Origin: Lucifuga dentata
Lineage: Eukaryota > Chordata > Actinopteri > Ophidiiformes > Bythitidae
Assembly (NCBI GenBank): GCA_014773175.1
Contig: VXCM01000221.1
Coordinates: 62,001 to 126,000, forward strand
Length of the DNA: 64,000 bases
Direction of reading: 5' to 3'
Shown here: piece after piece, positions 38,703 to 52,096 of the stretch
Layout of the letters: every line of letters begins with the position of its first letter
Position numbering within the stretch: position 1 is the stretch's first letter
Made by a program: the position numbers and the translations under genes
The notes under the pieces: generated by a model
The model's input: the letters and a program-made list of their open reading frames with translations, nothing else
Told to the model about the DNA's origin: nothing
The model's database searches: none

Positions 38703-39723
38703 AATTTTCAAAATATAAATCATATTTTACATTTCCTGTTTGTTTTTTCCAAATCCCTTAATCTTTCAAAATCAAATGTTCAGGTGATGCACCCACCTTG
38801 AAATTCAATATTTTGCNCAAATCCCTTAATCTTTCAAAATCAAATGTTCAGGTGATGCACCCACCTTGAAATTCAATATTTTGCCTTCTAACGCTTATGC
38901 ACGATTGAGGAAGGCACGGTCATTTTCATTTCTTGGTAAAAGCTGTCTGCTACTGGGACTATATTTCCTGGCGGAGACGTGCATTGTCTTCTGTGTAGTT
39001 CCGTGTTGGACCGGTTAAATAAAGCGACTTCAACAAAAAACTTAATGGACGTTGTGTTTGCTGTGATAGATTACCCTATATAATCGACTATATGCCGACC
39101 CCCAAGTTTGACTTGCAAATTTAGATTTTTAAAGAAACCCACATATAAGCCGACCCGCTCATGTTGTTCCATCAATTTATTTGTTTAGCAAATTACCGTT
39201 TTTTCTGGGTATTGTCATAGTATTCCTCTGATTTTCTGAAAATAATCCACGTACCGGTAAACATGACATTTATTTCACCAGCTGATTACCGTAACTGACA
39301 GATCATGGCTTACTGGCCACCGCAAAATGTGCTGGATAAGATGTTCAGTCAAGAAATACATCATTCTAAGGTATGATTTAAATTATTTTCCATGGGTTGT
39401 GGTAATGGTGGTATTTCTACCCCTGGAAGTTTCGTTCTGATCTGAATTACTCGTGTATAAGCCGACCCCCCCGATTTGCGTTGTGAAATTTGGTAAAACA
39501 AAAATAAATAAATAAAAATAAAAAACTCGGCTAATCTGAAGCGCTCTACAAGTTGATTTCAATAGCAAACTGGAATAAACTGAAACCAATGGCAGTGGAA
39601 GGCAAGACAAAAAAAAATTCTGAAATTTACTCTCTAGTAGTATATTTTGGTTATCAGTAACATAACATATGCGGGTTGTATACATTGTGCTCAAACATGC
39701 AGTATCGCCAGTATTGTCCTTAA
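38703..39723 (-). mobile_element. TTAA MITE copy, minus orientation, split by another element
   Basis: 39535-39723 is the inverse of the family's 5' half (TTAA next to GGACAATACTGGC); 38703 to about 39072 is the inverse of its 3' half. Between them, about 39073-39533, sits unrelated sequence. The outer 3' end is missing at the microsatellite, and a 67-bp block is doubled around the N at 38817. Confidence 0.65.
39073..39533. mobile_element. unclassified insertion with ATAAGCCGACCC motifs
   Basis: It carries TATGCCGACCCCCAAGTTTG near its left end, ACATATAAGCCGACCCGCTC nearby, and GTGTATAAGCCGACCCCCCC near its right end. It interrupts the MITE copy at a GATTAC/CTAATC point. The repeated motif recalls an abundant fish repeat, but terminal inverted repeats and a target duplication were not resolved. 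Confidence 0.45.
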
Positions 39724-42700
39724 TGTATGCATGTCTGTATACACACACAGCACATTACACTGATTATATCCCTTTACTGTTGTGACAATTATCAAGCAGC
39801 ATGTGTTCTTAGCATGATGTATCTTAACTACCAATCAGGACTTGCTCCCTGTCAGTTGTTTCATCATTGAGCATAACAGTGGAAGTAATAACAATGAACT
39901 CCTCTCGGTGATCCATGACAGAGATGAACAGACTGGGGACAGCATTTGTTTTCTGTTGGGCTCCATCCCGCATTCACGCATCAGCAAACACGCTCTGCTC
40001 TCTGGTGGAGGGAGGAGGTGTTGAACTGTGTGAGAAAAGAAGAGGGAGAAAGTCACTTCCATTCTGTGTGCAGTGATGGATCATCCACTTCTTTAGGCTC
40101 TGAGCTCTCATCAATAAGCATATTCGGTAGTCGCTCAAAATACAAAGCTTTGATTCAGTAATGGGATTAAAGAAAACGTAATAGAAAAACTGGGATCTGA
40201 TTATGTAGATGCTGCTCTGAAGGGTTTCAGTCAAAGCTGAATTGTCCACATGACATTTTGAAGGGTTCGGGTTTGAGCCGCTATGGATTTTCTTACTTCA
40301 GCCTCCATAAAGAGACCAAAACATCTGTGTATCTTACACGAGAGGATAGACATGAAATCTGTGTAATCACCTTATTAAGAGATTCAATCAAAATCTCTAC
40401 AAAACCTTCTCTGACCTTTTTGAAGTTTGCAGCTACGCTTAGTGAATTATTGACATTCATTTTAATTTATAATTATGAAAAATAGATTTTCTGGCTTTGG
40501 TTCTCCCAGTCTGCCTAAGGCAAGGCCCACACTGTAACTCCTAGCTATTCTGGTTCTGACCAGCAGTTCAGGATTTTGGCTATACTGGGCAGCTCACAAG
40601 GATTAGTGAACGTGAAATGAGCATGGTGATATTTCCCAGACAAATTAAAGTTAGAAAAATGACCTGAGACAAAGCACAAATTGAATATTGCATGCGATTC
40701 TTCCATTTGTTCTCTTATCTAGAACAAATGTAGGCAAATTCACCATGTATTGTGGGTGTTGAATGAGAATGAACATTTATTTATCACCTTTTTAATTAAA
40801 AAGCTTGGATTACATCCTTATTGCTGTTATTATTTATCACTGCTTACAGTCATATTAAATAAGAGAGAACTGTGCAGTACTTGTGTTTTTGCTTTGTCCC
40901 TGAAGTGCACTATTCTTCCAAATTAATTTTGTCCTGATTTAATGTATTGTTAAGGAGAGAGGCATTAATTCTATTTTATTCTTTTTATTTTTTTTTTCTC
41001 TACAACTCTGGAAAGTGGCATTCATAGTATTCTGTGGAGTGAATACAAAATCACAAACACCTGTACAACCTGCTGGTGTGACGGCAGTGGTTACATTACC
41101 ATTTCATCAGCCACCCAGTTCAGGGCGAGGTTCAGTCAGGTGTACCGTGTTTTATTGGTTCAATCCACAAATATGTTTAGGCAACTTGGCGAGTGGGAGT
41201 GGGAGCGACAAAGGATACCAGCATCTTACAAATCTGCTGTGTGAGACCCCCATAGTTTTTAAATGAACTACAGCGGTGAGGGGAAAATTGTTCAACGTGT
41301 GTGTTGTATGCTGGTGGTAACACGCTGAACATGACTACTGACTAAACACAGACATCAGTGGTGGAGTGGAAGTAGTGGTGGGACAAAAACATTTCGCTTT
41401 CCGTGCAGTTTTTAAATGTCATTAGCTCAGGCAGACATGAAGCAATCACTAAAACCTGGTTTCTGCTTAATGCAGACACAACAGTGGGCACGTGGAAATG
41501 TGCGGCCAATGTGCAGCTGTTTTTGAGGGTCTCACACCACTCAATTTTTTAAACAACACAAACGATATTTGTGTGGCGTAAATGTGCCTTCATCAATGAT
41601 TGACCAAGTGAAGAGATGCAGAAGAAGAGGAAGTAGATGAAAGGGGAGAGAGAGAGAGACGGACAGAAAATACAAACAACAGTGAACAACTTTTTTTTGT
41701 CTTGCAGCCAATGCAAGTAACAGCAATTCCTCCTCTTTGTTAATCAACAGCTCCTCTCTTTTCACTGCCTCCATGTTTTAATGTGGGTGACTGAGTCAAA
41801 TACTCCTGGGTTTGTTTTCATGTTTGGGGTGTTTAAGAGCGGCTTCATCCTACAGCGCCACCGAAACTCACAGAGTTGAAGTGCAAGATCGTCATGTGTG
41901 GTCGTCATGACAGCAAGAGAACCATGAATGGAAAGTGCATGTCCATATAAACCGGGCCTTAGCAAAAGATTTGCAGACCTTTTCATTGTGAAGGACTCCA
42001 ATTTTAGTGACTTCCATTCTCAAGTCACGTTTATGAAGTCCCTTCTCACATTCAGTCTACATGGAGAAGAATGTGGAAGAATTAAGAGTTGGCCGACATA
42101 CTCCATGCAGCTCTTATCAATCATAACAGGACCTCAAGGGCAGCTGAAGGTCACCTGTCTGTGGCTGCATATTACACTTTGCATTGAGAGATTTAAAAAA
42201 TTCTCTTTCAAACACCATTTATATGAGGACAGTATAGGTATTATTTTATGTTGAACTTTATATTGATATAGCCCCAGTTTTATGTTGTATCTTACATAGA
42301 CATAGCCCTGCATTGTCTAAAATGCAAGTATTTGATTTCAAATAAAGTGTCATGTTTATGTTCCTTTGACTAGAAGTGAAAAAATTATTTAATGAAGACA
42401 ACTAGCCTTAATTTGTATTATTATTTCAATTATTATTATTTTCCAAGTAAAGATTTGTTGGAAGTAGTTATGGTATTTTTTTTCCTTAACTGAACATCAA
42501 CATTATCTGTATCATCTGGGTGCTGGTTATGATTCTTTGACATCGCATGAGTGATGGTGCAAACTGAAAATACCTTCAGGTACATTTGTTCAAGAATATC
42601 GGGACCTTTGGAAATAATAGGAATAGCGATTACTTCAGGGTTAGCCAAGATTTTGCCCGCAGCCCATAAGCGCTACTCCTTTCATTTGTAATATATAAAT

Positions 42701-44686
42701 ATATAAACCCAACCAAAACCGTCACCTCAAAACTGTGATACGTGCCACACTGTCAGATTTCTCAAATGAATTCCATTACAACCTAATATGTTCTGATGAT
42801 ATCCAACACATTCCCACAAATAATTTGTCAAGCTTTGTCTTCAAATTTTGTTTAGGCTGCATTAAAGAGATGTTGATTTAATTGTGTTTTCATGGTATTT
42901 TTAAAAGTGTATTATAATAAAATAAAAGAATAAACAAATCAGCTAAATCGGGCTGTATAAGAATGTAAAGGTAACAATGATCTCGTCCACCCTTTACACA
43001 TTCTATTAGTTAGCTGTGCCATGCAGTAGGATGACATAGAAATATTTGCTAATTAATGCATGAATTATCTTAATTATGACCTCATTAGCACACCTGATTA
43101 TGTTTAATATATCATGCCGATTATAGCAGAACATGCTCCTTGCTTATTAAGACGTGGGGGGTACCAGAGAGAGAGAGACGGGGAGCAGGGAGACAGAGGA
43201 CACGGCTCTGCAGGGGTTTGATGCCACAGCAGCAGAGAGACCTGTTAAACTCCACATCCACAGTCTGAGCCAATAAAACCTACACTTTTTCTCAAATGAA
43301 TTTTGAAATCATAAGCAACTGCAAGGTTGGGCCTTTACATTAAAAAGTCATCACTGAGCAGTGTATGATTGTCCTAAAAAAAAAAAAAAAAAAAAAAAAA
43401 AANGTAATCAGTCACCAATTGCTTTTCTTTGACAGGCAATCCTTCCAGTTTATATTTTAAGAATAATCCATCCAACAAAGCGTAGGGCTAATGCAATATC
43501 ATACACTGTTCATTTTAAAAAGCACAACCCCACCCCTTAACTACGTATCGATCCTATATCTGTGCAATTTCTTACTGCCTCTCTTCCTTCCAGCTCTCAT
43601 CCCTGGAGGATAAGCAACACGGCCTCGTCATACACACTGAAACACACTCATGCACGCACACAAACAACATCTACACATATAGAAGTGATGTGTGTGCATG
43701 TGTGTGAGTGTGCGCATGAGTGTGTGTGGGGTGGGTGGGTNGGGGGGGGGTCACACTCGAATACATGACTAATAGACTGTCGACATAGATAAATGACTTT
43801 TTAAGTAACAGAAAATTGCTCTGTATTCAATTCACTGAACGGCAGTTTCCTCTCTTCTCTATCTGTCTTCCTTTATTCCTTTCTTCATCCCCTGCTCATT
43901 CTTCCTCCCTTTTCTCCTCTTTTGCTCATCATATCTCCATCCTCACACCCTCTCATTTCTACACCCTTGCACCACTGCACACTTTTTCTTCTGTCATTTC
44001 TGTCATTCTTTCTCCACTGTACTTTCCTGTGTCGCTTTTCTGCTCGTTTCCAAAGCAACAAGTAGAGAAAGTTTGAGGGTATTTTTTTTGGTTTTTTTTT
44101 TTTTCATGTGATGATAGGAAAAGGAGGAGACTGCAAAAGATCTGGGACTGCACAGTGGTAGAATTATGCAAATTAATCCACAGTGACAATGGATTAGAGA
44201 GAGCTCTCTTGCAGCTGACAGAAAGGGTTTAGAATGAGCTCTGAGAGTCACTTGAAATGATTCTTGTCTCAAAAAGCTGATCCATATTCACGCCAGCTTT
44301 CTGTGTCCACCTACTGCTTTTCTACAGCCAAGTGGTTTAAATAGCTGGTGTATATGAAGACCTGACATACTAGATTCTTATATTCGATGGTTCTTAAATG
44401 GTGACAGAATCTTTGCATGGAATATGAGGAATTTATTATTACATATCCATGTCACTACAGTCATTAGAGATACAAGAAAGTCTTTAAATTTGAATATAAT
44501 TCAATCTTTTTTCTTTCTGATCCAGTGAAAATAATTTTATCAAGTGCCATATGCACAAGAATATTAAACTCTTTAAAATAACTGGCCTTGGTTTGTCTTA
44601 ATAAGTTACGTCAGTACTGAAAACTGGATTTTTTACTTTTGACATCTTATCCTAAAAATCTACAAGTATGACAAAACAAGATACCA
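39724..44686. other. no gene seen
   Basis: Includes the possible MITE at 41451-41962, an A-run with an N at 43403 and a G-run with an N at 43741. No supported coding region. Confidence 0.45.
41451..41962. mobile_element. possible MITE
   Basis: Left AAAACCTGGTTTCTGC and right, inverted, AAGGCCCGGTTTATATG are loosely similar ends of a kind common in fish DNA elements. No target duplication was found. Confidence 0.3.
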
Positions 44687-44915
44687 TCCATCCATCCATC
44701 CATTCATTCTGAATCCTTGCTTATTCATTCAAGGATGACAGAGGACTGGAGTCTGTACCTGTGTCCACTGGATGAGAAAAGTGATACACCAACACACACA
44801 CACAGACAAATTCATTCACACCTACAGCAAGTTACAGTTCCTAACCTGCATGTCTTTAGACTGTGGGTGGAAACTGGAGTACCTAGAGGAAACTTACACA
44901 AATGCATGGAGAACA
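44687..44915 (-). repeat. teleost interspersed repeat with (ATCC)n end, minus orientation
   Basis: A (CCAT)n run at 44687-44703 is followed by ACAAATTCATTCACACCTAC, AACCTGCATGTCTTTAGACT and GGTGGAAACTGGAGTACC, the inverse of the 17318-17610 repeat. Confidence 0.6.
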
Positions 44916-47599
44916 TGTTTTTGCTTTGCGTTGCTTGTTTGGAATGAGATTAGTTTTAATAATTCTGCGTATTATAAGTCTTAACCTCTTAAAACAAGTG
45001 AAAAATCTGCTAGTGCAGTGAAAGTAATTCAACACGTTTCCAAAAAAATGCAACTTGTTTCAGGAATTGTGTAGAAGTTTCAGTATCTTAAAACAAGACA
45101 GATTAAGGCAGATCACTGAATTAGAAATAAGAAAATCCTACTTGATTCTTGAGTCATTAACACTCTGTGCTTATCATCTTATGTGTTTTCATAACATGCA
45201 GAATTGGTAATATTTTCATAAGAAAAAAAACTGTAGCCCTATTTTAAGGCATTCATTACTAAAATGTGATTAAACATGATTTTAAGCATCTTTAACTTGA
45301 ATTTGTGCTTTTCCTTTGACGTTTCACTACTTATGTGAAGCTTAAATCAAATCCATTACTAGTTTAAGGTCAAAGTATTTTGTTGTGGCTAATTTTTTTT
45401 AATGTAGCTGGCATTAGATTGTTTTTATATGATATTAGAGAGCATTTTGCTTGTTTTATATAGTTTGTTTTGGCAGTGAAATACATCTGCACTTTGCATT
45501 ATTACGTGCATCACATCTGAATATTATCTATTTATTGAATCATCCTTATTTGCAAATACCTTGCATTAAAAAGGCATTCCACCTGTCCGCATAGAATCAG
45601 ATTGCTATTTCCTTTACAAATTTCAAATAGCGTAATTGCTAGCCTGACAGCATTTTTCACATTACTCTTAATAACAATTGAAGGCTCTCGGGAGGTTCTA
45701 ACAATACCAGCACTTCTTCTTTAACTTCAGAATGTGTCGTTGTTAGTAAACACACCACAGCCCAGATGGCAAATTTCACTCAAGCTGTTAATCACACATT
45801 GATATTGTTTTGTATTTTTTAAATTCCAATATGGGCAAAGACAAAATCTGCCAGTATAACAAAGCTGAGAACAACATAGAACACTTATTTCAGACTGTGT
45901 TGTTGTTCTATGTGCTTTTTTTTTCCTGATTTAACAATATGGTGCATTCAATGTGCATCTCAGCACCTCTTGAGATGGTTTGTAGCTGGATTTCTAAATG
46001 CTAACATGAACCATTTACACTGTGACCTTGGTGTTTTGAAGTTCTATAAATATGAAATCTAAACTCCCAAGATGCATGATATATGCAGTTGCAAATGGGT
46101 TCTAATCCACAAACACTCCTGTGTAGTGGAAACAAACAGCATGTAACTAAAGCAGACAGATAAAAGTGAAATAAGCTGAATGTTTTGTTCTTCTGTGCTG
46201 TGATGCACTCAAAAGATCGATTTGTCCCAACACAATTAATTCTTTGGTTTGATCTCACTGGCATTCATGTGATGTAGGCACAAATTTGCACGTTTGCATC
46301 CCCTGCTACGCACATGTAGTACATGTTTGAGCACGTTTGTGTTAATGGTTAATACGTTACAACAGCTACACCACTGATTTCCTGATATGATTAGTGTGTG
46401 TTTAGGTTTTGCGTGCTTCCTGATAGCAGATCCTGGTGCTGTGATGAAGTACATGCTGTTCACCTCGAGGTGTGTGGTCATGAAATAAAGACAAACAAGA
46501 TTAGAGCTCGTTCTAATGTGATGAAGCAATTCCTTATTGCGGGTACGTACAGAGCATGAGGGCTGTGTTGAATGAAAAATACAACACTAAAGAGAGATGT
46601 AGGTGTGTTTATGTGGTAGACAAGGAAAGGGGGAAAGTTGATGAACACTTCAGGAGGAAGAGAGGAAGTCAACACTTGTATTTTGTTTTGCATCGAGCCA
46701 TTTCATCCCCCCCACCCTTAGCGAGGGTCTGATGGGAACCAGATTTCATAACAATATAATAACACCCTCCAAGGGGTCCTCAAGATACAGCAGCTATTCT
46801 ATCTCTGCAAGAGCTGTCATCATCTTTACCTCAGCAATCCAGCTGCTGTCAACAGCCGTCAACCCCTACAACCCCTGAGCCGATTGCTATTGACAATAAA
46901 ACAGGAGGCAGGATCAGCAGGGTGGCATTAATGCTCTGCACATGCGTCAACATTTGTTGGTGAAGGGCAACAGAGTGGTCAAACACCTCCACCCAGAGCA
47001 GGCTGCCAGATAGCTATGTATAATCTAAAGATGGAAGTACTCGAATAATGTTTTTAAGTAAAAGTAGTGGAAAATTACCCCATTACAAGTAAAAAAAAGT
47101 CCCGTTGTCAGAATTCTGTTCAAGTAAAAGCAATAAGTATTCATATTGAAATTCAATGCAGTTTCAAAATAAAAAGTACCAATTCTGAGGAATGGTTCAT
47201 GTCTTAAATTATACAAATCCCCAAAATTTAATCTTTAAGGTTTTTCACCAATTGTATCTCAAATAAACATTCTGAAATTAAATAATGCAAATTTTAAATT
47301 AAATAAAAATCCCTAAACTTTAAGACACAGTACAAAGTCTGATAAACCTTGTACATTTTCCTATTTTTGAGTTGAAGTGCAACCGGGTCATTTATACACC
47401 TCTCTATTTTTATATAATCACACAAAATCTGTCTTTCTTTTCTTTTCTTAATGTAACCTGACTAACTCAAGACTCCACAATCTTTACTGTGTATATACTG
47501 TTTGCTGTTGTGACTCAGTGCCCCTCCTGCACCCCCTATTCTTCACAGCACCCTATTGGGTACCGGTTCTGCCTTCTCTCTCCTCTTTTACTGTTTTCC

Positions 47600-47631
47600 T
47601 GCACACCTCTCCCTTATGGGAGAGGTGTGCA
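47600..47631. repeat. perfect 14-bp hairpin
   Basis: TGCACACCTCTCCC and GGGAGAGGTGTGCA are exact reverse complements with loop TTAT. No repeat or gene context was recognised. Confidence 0.8.
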
Positions 47632-48120
47632 AATTTTCTGTTTGTCCCCAAACATTTATCCATGCTAATAATTATTTTATAATCAACAAAGTGCATAATT
47701 TTTGCAAACTTGGCATAATATTATGTTGAGGAACCTATTAATGTAAGAAGTTCTATGGATTGGCTCTTAAATTTATTTAGATTTAGATGGATTAAGTTAC
47801 CAGCCCAACTGCGCTAATGTTTCTGGCTTCTTTTATTTCTTTTCTGAAAGAGCTTGGTGGTTAATGTGGAGGATTTTGTTTGATTTCTTTTTACTTCATG
47901 TCAGATAATAAATGGAGATCAGCTCCAAAGAAAACCTGCTGTCTGGTCCTTTCTTCATAACAACCCAAAACACAATGCAGAGTGAGAAACTACCGACTAC
48001 AGAAGCATTACGTGCTTTTGTACAGGTTGAATAAATTCACCATCCTGTTTCCATTTCTAAAAGTCTTTACATAACAGTAAATATGTATGACACACAAAGT
48101 AAACTGGGACTAATCATCAT

Positions 48121-48137
48121 GTAGTAATAGCAGTAGC

Positions 48138-48176
<39 letters not shown>
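48121..48176. repeat. (TAG)n microsatellite
   Basis: Trinucleotide run with two CAG variants at its left; its minus strand gives a poly-Tyr artefact frame. Confidence 0.95.
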
Positions 48177-48178
<2 letters not shown>

Positions 48179-49504
48179 AGTGCAATGTAACACAAGTGGA
48201 AATAATTAAGTATATGAACCTCAAAATTGTATTTAAATATAATATTTGAGTAAATGTTACTTTTCACCTCTGCTGTTCTCTGACATAGTGGAATAAAGAA
48301 ATGTTGGTTTTTCAAAGATTTTATTGAAATGTAGGAAGGAGTATAAAGAACCAGCTGCACAGAATGAAAAAAGCAAAATGATCTCTATTGTCATAGCTAT
48401 GACTTTTGGACAGCTACTCTGAGCATTCTGCAGAGGAGATGGAAAATTGTAAGCTTTGTCATGCATCATAAATGTAATACCATATGGGAATGCAGCTCTC
48501 ACACACGGGAGAATATGAAAATGTTTGTGCACCCTATAAAGAAGAATGCAGAGGCTTTTACGATGTAGCAAAGGACATATTGTGTGACATGCCTCATAAA
48601 CATATGCATGTTTTCTCTTATGAGTTTTGCTGGGATTTGAGGGAAGGATGTATAGAATGTGAGATGTGGATTAAGAAGCAGATCAGCATCGTCACTATTT
48701 ACATTGAAATGGCTGGACTGCTGGTAGGAAAAAGATGAAGAGAAGTTGAAATGAAAATAGATGAGAATGAGATGACGTGATACGCGATGAATGTGAATAG
48801 GAAGGAGGTTGAAGGTGCAGGCAAAAATAATCATGTACAGGATGTTTGAGCTGATAGATACAAGAATCAGCATGCATGCCATTTCACTCACCCCTGCCCC
48901 AGAAGGGCTCTTCGATTGCAATCTCATATTTTTTCCCCCCTAATACAGTATTTGCTGCGGTGGTATCCAGCAGGAGGAGGATCTTGTGTGTGCGGAGGGT
49001 TTTCAGCTCCCTGTCTGTGGGATTGTTAAAGCAGTGAATGCCTATAGATCTTTGGGGGTTAGAACATTCAGACACCTCCATTTGAAGGTACCATCAACCT
49101 CTTGGTAACAATAAATGCAATCAGTGAGTTTGAATCAGCTTGTGGCTAGGAGCTGGACCCCTGCACCTCAGAGTGAAGACCCTGTCATCATCTTTGCTTG
49201 CAACCCAGCTCTGCAGAGGGAGAATCAAAGCTTAAGACATCTTGCCCAGATATGGCAGTGCTTACTTTCAGTATATCTGGCTATTTCTCTGTCCTCGCCC
49301 TGTGACTTAGCTGCATCTGCAGTGAGACTGATCAATAGATCACACCAACAAGAGGTCTTGAGGCCAATTAGGCCAGGCAAGCTGGGCCAAGGCCAAGCTG
49401 GTGTCAGACTGCATGTCAATACTGAAGCTTGTCTGCCCTTAGGAAAAATAAATAAAGAATAAAGGCATATAGATATTTTGTTTTCGTGTGTCCGTAGGGG
49501 GCTC

Positions 49505-49536
<32 letters not shown>

Positions 49537-51919
49537 GNGTTCAAATGTTCATCAGCCCATCCAGATAAGTTCTGGCACATCTTTAAGCTCTCAGCCGCAC
49601 CCCATTTTCAGTAAATGCCTCCTCCTCTGTTGGGTTCGCTCCTACATACCAAACAGAGCAGAGGAGCATGATGAAGGGCAGCTGCTCAAACGTCATTGTC
49701 CTCCCTCCATGCACAATAGTTTAGCGCCCTCTGTAGTTAGATTGCAGCATGACATGCAAGGCATTTCATATTTGTTTAATGGGTTTCTCATGCCACATTT
49801 AATCCACATGATCTTTACTGTGAAGGAACTTGAACCTACTCCTGGCAGAATTCTCTGCAACAAACATATTAGTTCAATTTCCTCTTGCCTTTAGGAATTT
49901 TCACATCCAGTGCAAATTCTGGTATATAATTAATCAAATCTGGCTTTGATATCTATCTTGGATTAATCATGAAGTTGAATTTATTAACCTTAATTGCAAA
50001 TTTAATATGGTGAAAGGGCAATGTGTGGTGAGGGATTCGTAGAAGCAGGGAGCCAATCCAATTCATTCTGTATTGATTTGCAAAAGACCTCTGGCCGAGC
50101 AATATCAGAGGATCCCCCTTCTCAATGACAATCAAGTTAATTAAAATAGCTCAACAATCAGGTAGTCTGAGTAAAGACAAAATTAGTCACTCGAGGGCCA
50201 GTCACTTTAAATCCTAATCAGACCTACACTAATTAAACTTCATTTCTGCAGCAAAAATGCAGTGTTAATTTGTTGTCATATGCCTGAATGTGAGGCTGTG
50301 TATCAGGTTGGTTTAGTGTCGCCAGTCATCACACATGTTATTTATGTCAGTATTTATGTTTTTATTTTATATTTTATGTGCCAAGAGCCATGATTTGACA
50401 AGCCTATTAAAGCATCATCTTGCCATTGCCAAAGAGCTGTTGACAACTTTTCAATGCAAAACTAATTATTAATAAACAGCCATTTGACATGAATTACTTC
50501 AGTGTATCCAAACAGTTTTGTCAAGGATTTCTATTCTGAGGTATAATGTGGCAGCAAATGATAAAGGTAGGCTAAAAAAAAAAAAAAAAAAAAATGTCAA
50601 AGGAACTTATACCTCTAAGTGTTTTTTTAAAGCCCAACTAACCACTTATGTCAAAAGAAATCATGCTGTAGGCAACAAATAGGTTCAATGCTGCTGCTTC
50701 ACCAGCCTAACTGCTATGCATGTCAGTGCAGGACAGCCAGAGCAATCCAAGCATTCTCAACCTGAGGGACTCCAAACTAGGAATTCAGTCCATGAATCAT
50801 GCAGAGACCCTGGGCTCGAGCATGAATCACTCATTTGTTCCATTTTTTTTTTCCATGGAGTGAAAAAGCTGGACAGTTCATGCCATAAGCTATAGCAAGA
50901 AAGGGGATTTTCTGGTGTTTCTGATGCCTTTCAAGAACTATCCAATTCACGCAGATTCTGTGAACAGACGGGAGATCGGAACCAGGAGTACAAGGTAAAT
51001 GGAAAAAGAAAAAGGAAGAAATGCACAACGCAAGCTCGCAGAAATAATTTCACCTTCAACATGACCTCATTTCTTGCACCGGCCTACAGAAATGACGTAT
51101 GATTACCAGGTGGGTTTTTTTCCCCCCTATCAGTGTTGTAAACTTACAACATCCGTCTGTTTGTTATAAAGTTCAACACACCTGAGCTGCTGGCTAAGGC
51201 TAGCATGACTTCTCTGCTTCAGGATATTCTACAAACAGTAAGTCAAGATTCCATCCCCACGAGTTAAATGAAAGACCAGGAGTGATATTTTGAACAAACC
51301 AGGTAAGCCTGTTTGATCAGTAACATATCTCTCCAGGAAACACACACCATTTAGTGTTTGATCTTGCATTATGAAAAAGATAATCAAATTGTATTGTGAT
51401 GAAGACAGACAGAAATACTGTCCAGCTTCTCTATTAGTATGTACTATTAATGAATCTTGTAAATGTTTGGAGATTTATATAATCTCCTCCAAATGTTTAC
51501 ATACAGAATTTTCCCTTGAATTTATATAATCCAATGGGAAAATTCTGTATGTTACCAGCAGGAGAAAAGAAAAAAAAGGGGGGTGGGGGGATTTTGTAGT
51601 TTGTTGAATCAACAATACTGTCAACATTTTTGTGCACATGACAAAGATGAGTGTGAAGTCTAGAGCACACGTCCATGCACGAATATCTGGATAACAGCTT
51701 AAAAAAATGTCTGCCAATTAACCAGGAACAAGCTTTGTATGACAATTTTTGTTCTCACAGTGTAAATAGATTGGTTACCCGTGCCTCCTAGGTAACTAGA
51801 CACACAAGTCTGTATAGAATTAATGCCAAACAAATTCCACAACTCTTAAAGCTAATGGTCAAATCCATTATGTTCTTTGCGTGAAATATTGCATGAAATA
51901 TTACCTTAAGCAAACACTG

Positions 51920-51935
51920 ACACACACACACACAC

Positions 51936-51984
<49 letters not shown>
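51920..51984. repeat. (CA)n microsatellite
   Basis: 65 nt of CA with two TA interruptions, about 50 nt before the likely 5'UTR exon of the nkpd1-like gene. Confidence 0.95.
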
Positions 51985-51988
<4 letters not shown>

Positions 51989-52083
51989 ATGACACCTCCA
52001 CTACCTAATATTCAGTCTGTTGTTTCTTTGTTCTCAGGGCAAAGGGATTTAATTTTCTTTGAAAGTGCGCTGACACAGTCATC

Positions 52084-52096
52084 ATGCATACAAAAG
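52084..52096 (+). CDS. nkpd1-like: nkpd1-like coding exon 1 (start codon, 4.3 codons)
   Basis: It encodes M-H-T-K plus the first base of an Asp codon, followed by donor gtgaga at 52097. The phase (1 nt) fits the next exon. A TGA lies in frame 9 codons upstream, so this ATG is the first available. The exon probably begins at 52038 after a good acceptor (pyrimidine tract ending ctcag at 52033-52037), so 52038-52083 would be 5' UTR and at least one untranslated exon should lie further upstream. Confidence 0.7.

Larger units (their letters stand above)
44916..52037. other. gene-free; candidate conserved blocks upstream of nkpd1-like
   Basis: Complex, repeat-poor blocks at 45540-45790, 46690-46990 and 49930-50510. 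(GT)n at 49505-49528 and an A-run at about 50575-50594. A possible 5' exon of the nkpd1-like gene ends near 51239 (see findings). Confidence 0.45.

Noticed and set aside
48067..48360. minus-strand frame with a long Tyr run
   Set aside because: Translation of the (TAG)n microsatellite.
49478..49894. 138-codon plus-strand frame crossing an N
   Set aside because: It runs through a (GT)n tract and an undetermined base; no recognisable domain.
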